A DNA stretch of 64,000 nucleotides from Phytobacter ursingii (lineage in GTDB: Bacteria > Pseudomonadota > Gammaproteobacteria > Enterobacterales > Enterobacteriaceae). The notes under the pieces were generated by a model. That model saw only the letters and a program-made list of their open reading frames with translations. It ran no database searches and was not told the DNA's origin. Numbering within the stretch: position 1 is the stretch's first letter; each line of letters opens with the position of its first letter. Below are positions 8,692 to 16,266 of the stretch, one piece after another. Position numbers and translations under genes: made by a program. The stretch covers positions 682,001-746,000 of the forward strand of contig CABDWT010000004.1 in assembly GCA_901456055.1 (NCBI GenBank). The letters run 5' to 3'.

Positions 8692-8787
8692 TATTTCTCC
8701 TTGCTAACTATTGGATTGAATTTTATCGCTTCTTCAAGATGATTTGGTGAGAAGTGTGCGTAGCGCATGGTCATTTTAATGTCAGTA
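8691..8787 (-). pseudogene. C-terminal fragment of a phage tyrosine integrase
   Basis: Minus-strand reading gives LGHTDIKMTMRYAHFSPNHLEEAI... and a stop at 8691-8693. The LGH...MRYAH block is the C-terminal catalytic box of phage tyrosine recombinases (His and Tyr). The gene is cut off by the IS630-like element at the TA dinucleotide 8786-8787. The remainder is not found on the other side, so DNA was also lost. This was presumably island A's own integrase. Confidence 0.8.
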
Positions 8788-9951
8788 TGACCTAAATAGC
8801 TGCGCGGAATAGTAGATCACTTAAAGGGAACTCAGCCCGGATTGTGCGATCTGATCAATCGCCAAACCAACCAAAACCACCAACCGGACTGAGCGATGTC
8901 GATCATAGCACTAATACCCCGTGGCGAACGACGCCTGATGCAGAAAGCTATTCATAAAACGCGCGATAAAAATCATGCCCGCAGACTCACGGCCATGCTG
9001 ATGCTTCATAGGGGTGAACGGGTCAGCGATGTTGCCAGAACTCTCTGTTGTGCCCGTTCATCCGTTGGTCGCTGGATTAACTGGTTTACGCACTCAGGTA
9101 TTGAAGGCCTGAAATCCTTACCCGCAGGGCGCTCCCTACGCTGGCCTTTTGAACATATCTGCACCCTGTTACGTGAGCTGATAAAGCATTCTCCCGGCGA
9201 TTTTGGTTATCAACGTTCACGCTGGAGCACCGAATTACTGGCAATAAAAATCAATGAGATAACCGGGTGCGCATTACATGCCGGGACTGTGCGTCGCTGG
9301 CTGCCCTCTGCCGGACTGGTATGGCGCAGGGTAGCACCAACGTTGTGTATCCGCGATCCTCATAAGGATGAAAAAATGGCTGCAATCCATAAAGCACTGG
9401 GCGAATGCAGCGCAGAATACCCGGTCTTTTATGAGGATGAAGTGGATATCCATCTCAACCCCAAAATCGGCGCAGACTGGCAACTACGCGGACAGCAAAA
9501 ACGAGTGGTCACGCCGGGTCAGAATGAGAAATACTATCTTGCCGGAGCCTTACACAGCGGTACAGGAAGGTCAGTTACGTTGGCGGCAACAGCAAAAGTT
9601 CGGCGCTGTTCATCAGACTGCTGAAACATCTTAAAGCCACATATCGACGGGCAAAAACCATCACGCTCATCGTAGATAACTACATTATCCATAAAAGCCG
9701 TGAAACACAGCGCTGGTTGAAAGCAAATCCCAAGTTCAGGGTCATTTACCAGCCGGTTTACTCGCCGTGGGTGAACCACGTTGAGCGGTTATGGCAGGCG
9801 CTTCATGACACGATAACCCGTAATCATCAGTGCCGCTCAATGTGGCAGTTACTGAAAAAAGTCCGGCATTTTATGGGAACTGCCAGCCCATTCCCCGGAG
9901 GAAAACATGGTCAGGCAAAAGTGTAGCGGTATTAGGCGCAGCTATTTAGGC
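8788..9951 (+). mobile_element. IS630-family element (about 1.16 kb, inactivated)
   Basis: Inverted ends share CCTAAATAGCTGCGC (8791-8805) and its complement (9936-9950). TA dinucleotides flank the ends (8786-8787 and 9952-9953), the usual IS630 target. The size is normal for the family. The exact ends are uncertain by a few bases because the left end reads TGACCTAAA and the right GCCTAAA. Confidence 0.75.
8896..9926 (+). pseudogene. IS630-family transposase, frameshifted
   Basis: DDE transposase with an N-terminal helix-turn-helix (GERVSDVARTLCCARSSVGRWINW) and catalytic motifs EDEVDI, LIVDNYIIH and VNHVERLW. The reading frame breaks near 9566: GGA AGG TCA should be GGA AAG GTC, after which VSYVGGNSKSSALF... 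continues to the end at 9926. One lost A explains the break. The pieces together would make about 343 aa, a normal length. Confidence 0.88.
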
Positions 9952-9974
9952 TAGCAATTAGGAATCAGCGAATC

Positions 9975-10142
9975 ATGTACGATTACAAAGTTTCCATACG
10001 CAATCACTTTGATGCTGCCTGTCTTGCCTTTGCTCAGTCACATAATGTTGAGAAATTGGCTAAAAGGATTGGGATGCGTCCGGCAACTTTGCGTTGCAAA
10101 CTCAATCCCGATCAACCTCACCAGTTATCATTGGCTGAATGA
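9975..10142 (+). pseudogene. Truncated P2/186-type CII regulator
   Basis: A 55-aa ORF (MYDYKVSIRNHFDAACLAFAQ...MRPATLRCKLNPDQPHQLSLAE) that matches the N-terminal DNA-binding third of 186/Fels-2 CII, which is about 170 aa long. The rest is absent, replaced by a hairpin terminator (10154-10176). The fragment identifies island A as a P2-family prophage remnant. Confidence 0.75.
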
Positions 10143-10153
10143 AATCATCTTAG

Positions 10154-10176
10154 CCCGCCAGTGTGCGGGATTTTTT
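10154..10176 (+). terminator. Hairpin terminator
   Basis: CCCGC/GCGGG stem followed by A and T6, directly after the CII remnant. A second hairpin with a T run (CCGCA...TGCGG-TTTTT) lies near 10340-10360. The stretch 10177-10729 otherwise shows no convincing gene. Confidence 0.6.
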
Positions 10177-10729
10177 ATGCCCCTTCGTCAGACGCGCTGC
10201 AACGCGCTGTGAGCGCCTCTCCCGACAGAACATTCGCAAGTAATACCCCGAAACGATCAAACGCACCCCGGCAGACTGGCGCAGCCATACCCCAACAAAA
10301 TAAAGACGCCGCAGACAAAAACGGCGCTACACCGCACCCGCCTGCGGTTTTTGGATCGGGTAATTTTTTCAGTTTTATTTTTCTTCAAATCGTATCGCCA
10401 AACCGCGCCAGTGCTGGGGATTTGTGCGAATTTGCGAACTGAAAAGATTGAAAAAGATTTCATTATTTTTCAGTTTTGAGGATCGATTAGAATAATGAAT
10501 ATTAATGTATGTAACTGAAATTTAATGATAAATAATATTTTTTGTGCATTGGGATGGATCTTTTCAGCTGGTTTAGTTCCTTATGGTTTTTATCTAAGAC
10601 TCAATCATGGGGAGGTTGTAGGGCAACTCTATGACTGGAGCAAGTTGCAAATTATTTCATATGATAGCCAGTATTTAAATATTAACGCTGGCTATTTTAT
10701 TTTAATTTTAACAAATTACCCTATTATTT

Positions 10730-12094
10730 TTAAAGGTGGTGTATTCGATTGTCTATAGTGTTAGTAGGGACGCCTAATCTAATGAGAAAAGCGAGTTTCG
10801 CAAGTGTGCTTACGTTGTTTCTGAAATTATAGATATTTTCACGTGTTTCAATAAATAATGGTTGATGAATTATTTTGTTTCTGGAATCACATATTTCGCC
10901 AATGTTTATCATATCGAGGTTGAATTTTTTAATTATTGGCTGCGGCAGGTCTTTAATGAAATGTTTAATACAACGTTCAGTGTTATTTTTCTTTGTATTT
11001 GCTGTTTTGATTGCTCTAATAAAACTAGATATTGATGTGCATGGGAACTTCTTGGACAAAAAAGGTTTACAACGATTTAAAAGAACAGCTAAATCATTTT
11101 CATCAACAAAATGCGAAACTTCTAATGTCATCGTTTCGAGTATTCTGTAATACCCCAGAAATTGCTCTTCTTGACTATTGATCATGGAGTAAGTTATATA
11201 TTTTTTTAGTAGATCTTTAATGTCTTTGTTTTGAGGGGAGAAATAATTCACCCATATAGATTCAGGGAATTCATTGCTTGTTTGTTCATAATAAGGTGAT
11301 GAATAAGGCATTATCATCCCATTGTGATAGTCTTTGTTACTTATTATTTTTTCAGGAATGTAAAGTTGTATACCGTCGCTCATCGTTGCAGATGATGTCG
11401 AAATTATAACATTAGATATTGAAATCGACTCACCTATCAAAAAACGTAGTATCATGTATAGGTCGGTATAAGTTTCAATTAAGTCTTCGAAGTGGACAGG
11501 CTGTTCAAAGGTGAATTTTATATGGGGATCAACCTCCAATGAAAAAGAATGTAACCCATTAATACCGCCATATCTAAACGAATTGAATAATCCAACGGAA
11601 CCTATACCAGCAATGTCTTTTTCAAATTCAATCAAATCGCTATCATCTGGGCTAAGATGATTATTTATTTTCTGTATTATATTTCCTACTTTTATTGTTG
11701 GTCCTGACCATTGTTTTACTCCGTTACCGTAAATACTAATGCTGGGAAAAGTTTCGTCATGTCTAATGTAATATCTTTGCGAATATATAAAACCTTGTAC
11801 ACTAAAAGAAAATACTAGAGCTGATTTATCTGAGCCAATTTTCATCGAGTGTGATTTTATAATATTCAAGCCAAACAACAAATAAAACCCTTGATTCAAG
11901 TGATTAAATGAAATTGGAAGAGAGTTATTTAAGTAAAATACAGAGCGGTTTAATTGCATGTCGAAATCGATTATTCTTACGCTTATCCCATCCTCATTTA
12001 TAGTTAATTCGGAGAAAAGGTCTATTTCATCAATTGTCACCCATCCCGTGAGTATATCTTCAACTTTGTCTGTGTAATAATTAATCTCGTTCAT
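10730..12094 (-). CDS. ApeA-like HEPN-domain antiphage protein
   Basis: A 454-aa protein, AT-rich and unlike its neighbours in codon use. The long N-terminal part (1-250) is beta-rich and resembles the ApeA N-terminal domain. The C-terminal 200 residues are helical and end in a HEPN catalytic motif Rx4H, Arg405-His410 in DSRNKIIHQP. ApeA is a single-gene HEPN system reported to cut RNA and abort infection; that function is by analogy. It lies alone at the right end of the prophage remnant, a common place for defence cargo. No signal peptide or membrane helix. Another HEPN family is possible. Confidence 0.65.
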   Translation of the reverse strand: MNEINYYTDKVEDILTGWVTIDEIDLFSELTINEDGISVRIIDFDMQLNRSVFYLNNSLPISFNHLNQGFYLLFGLNIIKSHSMKIGSDKSALVFSFSVQGFIYSQRYYIRHDETFPSISIYGNGVKQWSGPTIKVGNIIQKINNHLSPDDSDLIEFEKDIAGIGSVGLFNSFRYGGINGLHSFSLEVDPHIKFTFEQPVHFEDLIETYTDLYMILRFLIGESISISNVIISTSSATMSDGIQLYIPEKIISNKDYHNGMIMPYSSPYYEQTSNEFPESIWVNYFSPQNKDIKDLLKKYITYSMINSQEEQFLGYYRILETMTLEVSHFVDENDLAVLLNRCKPFLSKKFPCTSISSFIRAIKTANTKKNNTERCIKHFIKDLPQPIIKKFNLDMINIGEICDSRNKIIHQPLFIETRENIYNFRNNVSTLAKLAFLIRLGVPTNTIDNRIHHL

Positions 12095-12653
12095 GACAAC
12101 CTCTTTAGATTAAAAAAGTGATTGATGTCAAATAAAGGTTAAATATTAGGAGATGACCAAATGTCGCATAAATCTTTACGAGCAATGCTGTAGACACCGT
12201 TGAAAATCGATTCCATTAGGTTACATTCATTTTATAGTGGATTTTTTCGGTGATAATTATTTCTAGATATAAGGTTATAATCAGACTTTGAGTTTGAATA
12301 ATCAACATAAATATTATGGAAAATCAAAGAAGAGTAACCTATTGTGCTGCTTAACGGGTGGTTTTTGTTAACCTTTTGTTTTTTTAAGCATTACCCCATA
12401 ATCTAAAGCAGTGCCGGAGATTCAGTTGAACATCCTACTCTATGGAGACCTTCTTTAGCCTGGTGCCGTAAGGTGATCCATCATTATATGAAATGACGAG
12501 TTTGTTAGAACTTTCTACCCCGGTTTTACCTTACGGCTTGCACAGCCATCAGTGTCTATTTCACTACGAAAAGATTTTACCTTGGCATCGTAGAACGGCC
12601 AATTCCGAAAGTTGCTGCGACATTTTTGCGACATATACCATCGGGAAACAAAA
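12095..12653. other. Intergenic region at right end of island A
   Basis: AT-rich DNA upstream of the ApeA-like gene, presumably holding its promoter, and the second copy of the 18-bp arm-like site (12616-12633, TGCGACATTTTTGCGACA). I see no protein gene. Confidence 0.4.
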
Positions 12654-12675
12654 AAGCCACTCTGAAAAGTGGCTT
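12654..12675 (-). terminator. Hairpin terminator carried by island A
   Basis: AAGCCACT/AGTGGCTT stem with a 6-nt loop. Read leftward it is followed by a T run, so it would have terminated the tRNA transcript when the tRNA gene stood at the island A right end, before island B arrived. Confidence 0.65.
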
Positions 12676-12698
12676 AATTATATGATTTTAAATCTAAA

Positions 12699-12747
12699 AT
12701 TTGGTGGCCCCTGCTGGGTTTGAACCAGCGACCAAGCGATTATGAGT
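12699..12747 (-). repeat. Attachment site between islands A and B (49-bp tRNA 3' end copy)
   Basis: Identical to 7743-7791 and 51161-51209 over 49 bp, with one further matching base (C12748) shared with the intact tRNA. It is the inner junction of a tandem pair of integrations. Confidence 0.9.
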
Positions 12748-12873
12748 CATAAAACTGGCTTGTTTTTAATTGTTCGTCATTGTCTCTATTTGTATTTTTA
12801 ATTGTCTATAATCAATTAGTTATTAAGTTTTCTTGTTTCTGATTGGTTGTCTCGTTTCCCCATTGTACTATCC

Positions 12874-12919
12874 TTACCTGACCCGTTACCTGACCCGAAA
12901 TGGGTATCGGGTCAGGTAA
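12874..12919 (+). repeat. Probable arm sites of island B integrase, left end
   Basis: TTACCTGACCCG occurs twice in tandem (12874-12885 and 12886-12897) and once inverted (CGGGTCAGGTAA, 12908-12919). The same unit with A for the last G is doubled at the other end (51083-51106). The copies lie between the core and the integrase start, overlapping its likely promoter, so integrase may repress its own gene. Confidence 0.6.
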
Positions 12920-12944
12920 CGCTTATTCTCATAAAGGTAACCTT

Positions 12945-14261
12945 ATGGCCGCTAATCTCACCGAGACTGCTATACGTGGATTGAAGACAAAAAGCACGGC
13001 GTACTACGTGTGGAGCAACAGCGCTCAGCGTGGTACCGGTAGGCTTGGCGTTAAGGTTCAGCCTTCAGGCAGCAAAATTTTTTATTTCCGTTACTACGTT
13101 GAGAAAGGGAAGAAAGAAAGATTCATTCAGTTAGGCATCTGGCCTGAGATGAAACTGGTGACGGCCAATGAGCTGGCGAAAAAGTATGGCGCCTGGCTTG
13201 TTGAAGGAAAAGAACCCCAGCAAGAGCTTGAGCAACAGCGCCTGGCCGAGCAGCACATCATGCAGCTTCATCGTTCGCAGGGATCGTTTAAAGAACTGGT
13301 GCACGGCTACGTTAACAAGATGAAGCTCGACAATAAGCGGACCTGGGCCGATGTCCTGAAGCGTCTGGAAAAAGAGTGCTATACAGTTATACCCCGAGAA
13401 ACCAAAGCGAAGGATGTCACGCCCTTACAGATCAAAACGATCTTGTCAGGTATTATCCAGCGTGATGCGGTGGTCCATGCAAACCGAATTCGTTCCTACT
13501 TAATGGCTGCATTTAACTACGGCCTTAAAGCCGATAACGATCCGATGAATACCAGTGTGGGCATTACGTTCGGGCTTGAAGTTAATCCGGTATCGGCCAT
13601 ACCAAAGCAGTCCTCTGCGGAAAAAGTAGGTGATACATGGTTAACGCTGGAAGAGCTACGTTTTGTAATGGAGCAATTCGCTCAGGCAACTAACGTTGGG
13701 CCGTTGATGCAGCACCTTATCCGCTTCTGCGTTTATGCTGGCGGGCAGCGCCCGTTTGAAATGATTGCCAGCCAGTGGAGCGCGATTGACTGGCAGCAAA
13801 AGACGTTGTTGGTCATAGCCGATGTATCGAAAAACAAGCGTGAGCACCTGATTCCGCTGACTGAATCGGCACTACAGGAATTAGCCTCAGTGAAAGAGCT
13901 GACGAAGGAAAGTAACAGTCCTTATATTTTCCCGCTATCAACCAACAGTGAACGCCCGGTGCGTACCGACAGTCTGGCGCGTTCCATCATGTATTTCCGG
14001 GCCTTTAATCCAGAGTTTAAAGTATTCACAGCGCGAGATTTACGTCGGACCTGTAAGACTCTGATGGGGGAAGCTGGGATCAGTAAAGAGATCCGCGACC
14101 GTATTCAGAATCACGCTTTGAACGACGTCAGCTCGAAACACTATGATCGCTATGATTACCTGCCTGAAAAGCGCAGGGCGCTTGAGATCTGGGAGGATCG
14201 GGTTAACCACTATCAGCGGCAGAAAGAGAGCAATGTTGTGAGTCTGTTTAGTCGGCGGTGA
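12945..14261 (+). CDS. P4-type tyrosine integrase of island B
   Basis: A 438-aa site-specific recombinase with the DUF4102-type N-terminal arm-binding domain (LTETAIRGLKTKSTAYYVW), a central SAM-like domain, and a catalytic C-terminus: Arg in GGQRPFEMIASQW, Arg in ARDLRRTCKTLMGEAG, His in NHALNDVSSKHYDRYDY and the Tyr nucleophile in the same block. ATG 12945 follows AAAGGTAA; the open frame reaches 12900 without a ribosome site. It sits at the island end away from the intact tRNA and reads into the island. It appears intact, so the island may still excise. Confidence 0.92.
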   Translation: MAANLTETAIRGLKTKSTAYYVWSNSAQRGTGRLGVKVQPSGSKIFYFRYYVEKGKKERFIQLGIWPEMKLVTANELAKKYGAWLVEGKEPQQELEQQRLAEQHIMQLHRSQGSFKELVHGYVNKMKLDNKRTWADVLKRLEKECYTVIPRETKAKDVTPLQIKTILSGIIQRDAVVHANRIRSYLMAAFNYGLKADNDPMNTSVGITFGLEVNPVSAIPKQSSAEKVGDTWLTLEELRFVMEQFAQATNVGPLMQHLIRFCVYAGGQRPFEMIASQWSAIDWQQKTLLVIADVSKNKREHLIPLTESALQELASVKELTKESNSPYIFPLSTNSERPVRTDSLARSIMYFRAFNPEFKVFTARDLRRTCKTLMGEAGISKEIRDRIQNHALNDVSSKHYDRYDYLPEKRRALEIWEDRVNHYQRQKESNVVSLFSRR

Positions 14262-14325
14262 TAGTGTTAAAAAATATAATTTTAATAGAAATGAATGATA
14301 ATGGCATATCTGATTTATTTAACCT

Positions 14326-14360
14326 TCCCCAATTGTACTGCACCAGCTGTACATTGGGGA
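14326..14360. repeat. Inverted repeat downstream of the integrase
   Basis: TCCCCAATTGTAC and GTACATTGGGGA form a 12-bp near-perfect inverted repeat with one bulged T and a 10-nt loop. There is no T run, so it looks more like a protein-binding site or recombination hairpin than a terminator. The rest of 14262-14593 is AT-rich and without a gene. Confidence 0.5.
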
Positions 14361-14593
14361 CAATCCGTAATTGGGTTTAAATGGGGTAATTCAAAGTGTC
14401 TATACCTACTTATAGCAACACGTTCATGTAAAATTGAATTATTTTAATAGCATAAGGTTGCTAGACATTATGCCGATAATTTATAGTTCTTAATTCATTT
14501 TTTTTGTATGAAAACAAAGGTTTGTGTTTGTTTTTTTTAAATATGCGGATAATATATGTCTGTTGATTATTTGAAAATAAAAGGATGGTGGAA

Positions 14594-15385
14594 ATGTGTT
14601 CTTCTTCGGATTTTGTCTCACTAAGAGAGATGAGTGAATTTGCTGGATTAGAATCTGATTCTCTTTTAAAAAAATGGTTAATTCACGAGGTTCATTTATA
14701 TATAAAATTGGATTCCGTGAGTGGTAAAATATATCGAAATATGAGTGGTGATATAACTTCATGCATTAGTGAGATTGGTTCGCCACTTGATCGGTATATG
14801 TCGAGCTTTGATATTTCTGAGGAAATGGTAGGCATATTTGTTACTGGAAGGGAAGATTTTATTTGTATTGAGAATGTTCTCGATAATTCTATTTTCTCAT
14901 CCGTGCGGTGCTCCTATAAGGGCGTTGCTCATGGGTTTTGGGAGGCAAAGCCGAGTTTATTAACTGGCTCTGGTACGGGGTTTTATTTTGCTGGTAACTT
15001 ACACGCTGAAATAAAAAGTATGCGCTCTGGAACCTTTTTCGTTTATGGGGTGGATGGCGATTATCTTACGTTTGAAGAGGATATTCCTGTAAGTAAAGTT
15101 GATTTTTTTATTAAAAGAGATGATCTTCTGAAAATAACCTCTCAGGTGAATGAAAGAATTGATTTAAGAAAAGAGGTTGATGATAAGGAAATACAAACAA
15201 GAGTATCAAAACCAGAAAGTGCAGCACTATACATTATGATAAAAAAACATTATTTAGATAAAAATGGTAAAGCCGTTAGCGAGAAAATTGCCAATATCTT
15301 AACTGAAGATGCTGAAGATATTTTGCCCGGTCACACTTTTAACTCGGCAACGATAAGTCGATGGCTCAAAAAATTTGATAAATAA
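14594..15385 (+). CDS. Hypothetical island protein with C-terminal DNA-binding look
   Basis: A 263-aa AT-rich gene. I chose ATG 14594 because AAGG lies 9 nt before it; ATG 14585 abuts that same AAGG. The N-terminus (SLREMSEFAGLESDSLLKKWLIHEVHLY) resembles a winged or HTH-like module. The middle is beta-rich, and the C-terminus (ADILPGHTFNSATISRWLKKFDK-like) again resembles an HTH. I do not recognise the family. Placed between integrase and AlpA, a regulatory role is plausible but unproven. Confidence 0.6.
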   Translation: MCSSSDFVSLREMSEFAGLESDSLLKKWLIHEVHLYIKLDSVSGKIYRNMSGDITSCISEIGSPLDRYMSSFDISEEMVGIFVTGREDFICIENVLDNSIFSSVRCSYKGVAHGFWEAKPSLLTGSGTGFYFAGNLHAEIKSMRSGTFFVYGVDGDYLTFEEDIPVSKVDFFIKRDDLLKITSQVNERIDLRKEVDDKEIQTRVSKPESAALYIMIKKHYLDKNGKAVSEKIANILTEDAEDILPGHTFNSATISRWLKKFDK

Positions 15386-15770
15386 AAAGTATGTCAAAAG
15401 TTATTAGACAAAACTAAGCGTCAAATTGCTGAACTCGATGCTGCTTATCAACGGGGCTGGTCACCTTAGCAACATTATACATTTGGTTTATAGAGATGAT
15501 TCATGGGAATGCCGGTCAGCACCCCATGACAACTCCCTCAGATCAGGAGCAGCATAAAGCAGCCACTGCAATGGTATTATGATCCGGTATGATTTCTCCC
15601 CTGAGTCGCGGATGTGTCAAAGGTCACGTATACGCTTAGGATTAACAATCTTTGCAGTGTGGCATCATTATCTGAGATGTACTCATTTAAGAAACTATGT
15701 TTATGCCACTGCTGTGTAAATGGACAGATAAAAACAAATGTAAACATAGAGTTATCTATTTTCTGTTTAT
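15386..15770. other. Intergenic region with a possible gene remnant
   Basis: Just after the preceding stop, one frame reads LLDKTKRQIAELDAAYQRGWSP and stops (ending near 15468). That looks like the tail of a lost gene, but no start is attached. The rest is non-coding and leads into the 12-bp repeats. Confidence 0.3.
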
Positions 15771-15817
15771 CATTAAGCCCCTCATTAAGCCCCTCATTAA
15801 GCCCCTCATTAAGCCCT
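15771..15817 (+). repeat. Four tandem 12-bp repeats (iteron-like)
   Basis: The unit CATTAAGCCCCT occurs at 15771, 15783 and 15795 and, lacking one C, at 15807. They lie 81 bp before the AlpA gene and upstream of the DUF3987 and Gp2-like genes. In P4-like satellites such repeats mark replication origins or regulator sites. The function here is inferred. Confidence 0.7.
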
Positions 15818-15897
15818 GTTACCTTAATAAGTCCTCATCTTCTGTCAATTGTATACGAGGTGGTTCATCCTTCGTTTGACTAAAACACGGAGGCAGT

Positions 15898-16134
15898 ATG
15901 ATGGCTACATTCGGTAATCCTACACCAGAACAGCGTTTACAAATTTTGCGAAGTTACGGCGAGCAAAGTGATCGTTTAGTACGAGAGCGTGAACGTCAGC
16001 ATATTACGTCTATTTCTCGTTCAACTGCCTGGAAGTTAGAGCGGGCTGGGCATTTTCCTTTGCGCAAATCTATTGGATCGAAATCCTGTGGATGGTTGTT
16101 AAGCGACCTTCTTTATTGGATCAATGAGCGTTAA
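15898..16134 (+). CDS. alpA: AlpA-family transcriptional regulator
   Basis: A 78-aa protein with the AlpA/MerR-like helix-turn-helix: ITSISRSTAWKLERAGHFPLRKSIG, ending LLSDLLYWINER. AlpA proteins activate excision or early genes of P4-like islands. GGAGG (15889-15893) precedes ATG 15898 by 4 nt and ATG 15901 by 7 nt, so the second ATG may be used. It sits between the 12-bp repeats and the DUF3987 gene. Confidence 0.82.
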   Translation: MMATFGNPTPEQRLQILRSYGEQSDRLVRERERQHITSISRSTAWKLERAGHFPLRKSIGSKSCGWLLSDLLYWINER

Positions 16135-16266
16135 TGAAGGTGTTTTTTAATATTTATCTTGCATTTTTATTTGATGAAATAGTGTTCACATTGCTATTTC
16201 TGCTATTTGTAGCGGAATAGCTACGATACTGTTGTTTAATCTAAACTTATTCATCTGGAGGTTTTT

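Larger units (their letters stand above)
7743..12747. mobile_element. Island A: remnant of a P2-like prophage with defence cargo
   Basis: It is bounded by two copies of the tRNA 3' repeat and by matching 18-bp probable arm sites just inside them. Contents: HNH-like gene, integrase C-terminus, dead IS630-like element, truncated P2/186-type CII, and an ApeA-like gene. All structural phage genes are missing, so it cannot mobilise itself. Cargo genes are markedly AT-richer than the flanks. Confidence 0.75.

Noticed and set aside
9561-9575. Programmed frameshift in the IS630-type transposase
   Set aside because: No A-rich slippery heptamer; a single lost A (GGAAAGGTC to GGAAGGTC) explains the break more simply.
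10525-10758. 77-aa plus-strand frame next to the ApeA-like gene
   Set aside because: It overlaps the 3' end of a better-supported gene and lacks a ribosome site, although it has some hydrophobic character.
12493-12723. 76-aa plus-strand frame running into the 12699 repeat
   Set aside because: It reads through a hairpin terminator and the tRNA-derived core; the product is meaningless.
7743-12747. The partial tRNA copies as functional tRNA genes
   Set aside because: They contain only the 3' 49 bp through the anticodon arm; acceptor 5' strand and D-arm are missing.
15771-15817. Possible CRISPR array
   Set aside because: The 12-bp units are directly tandem without spacers and there are no cas genes; treated as iterons.
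15614-15883. Two overlapping plus-strand frames across the 12-bp repeats
   Set aside because: Repetitive Ser/Pro/Leu or Ile/Lys/Pro products created by the repeat; no ribosome site.
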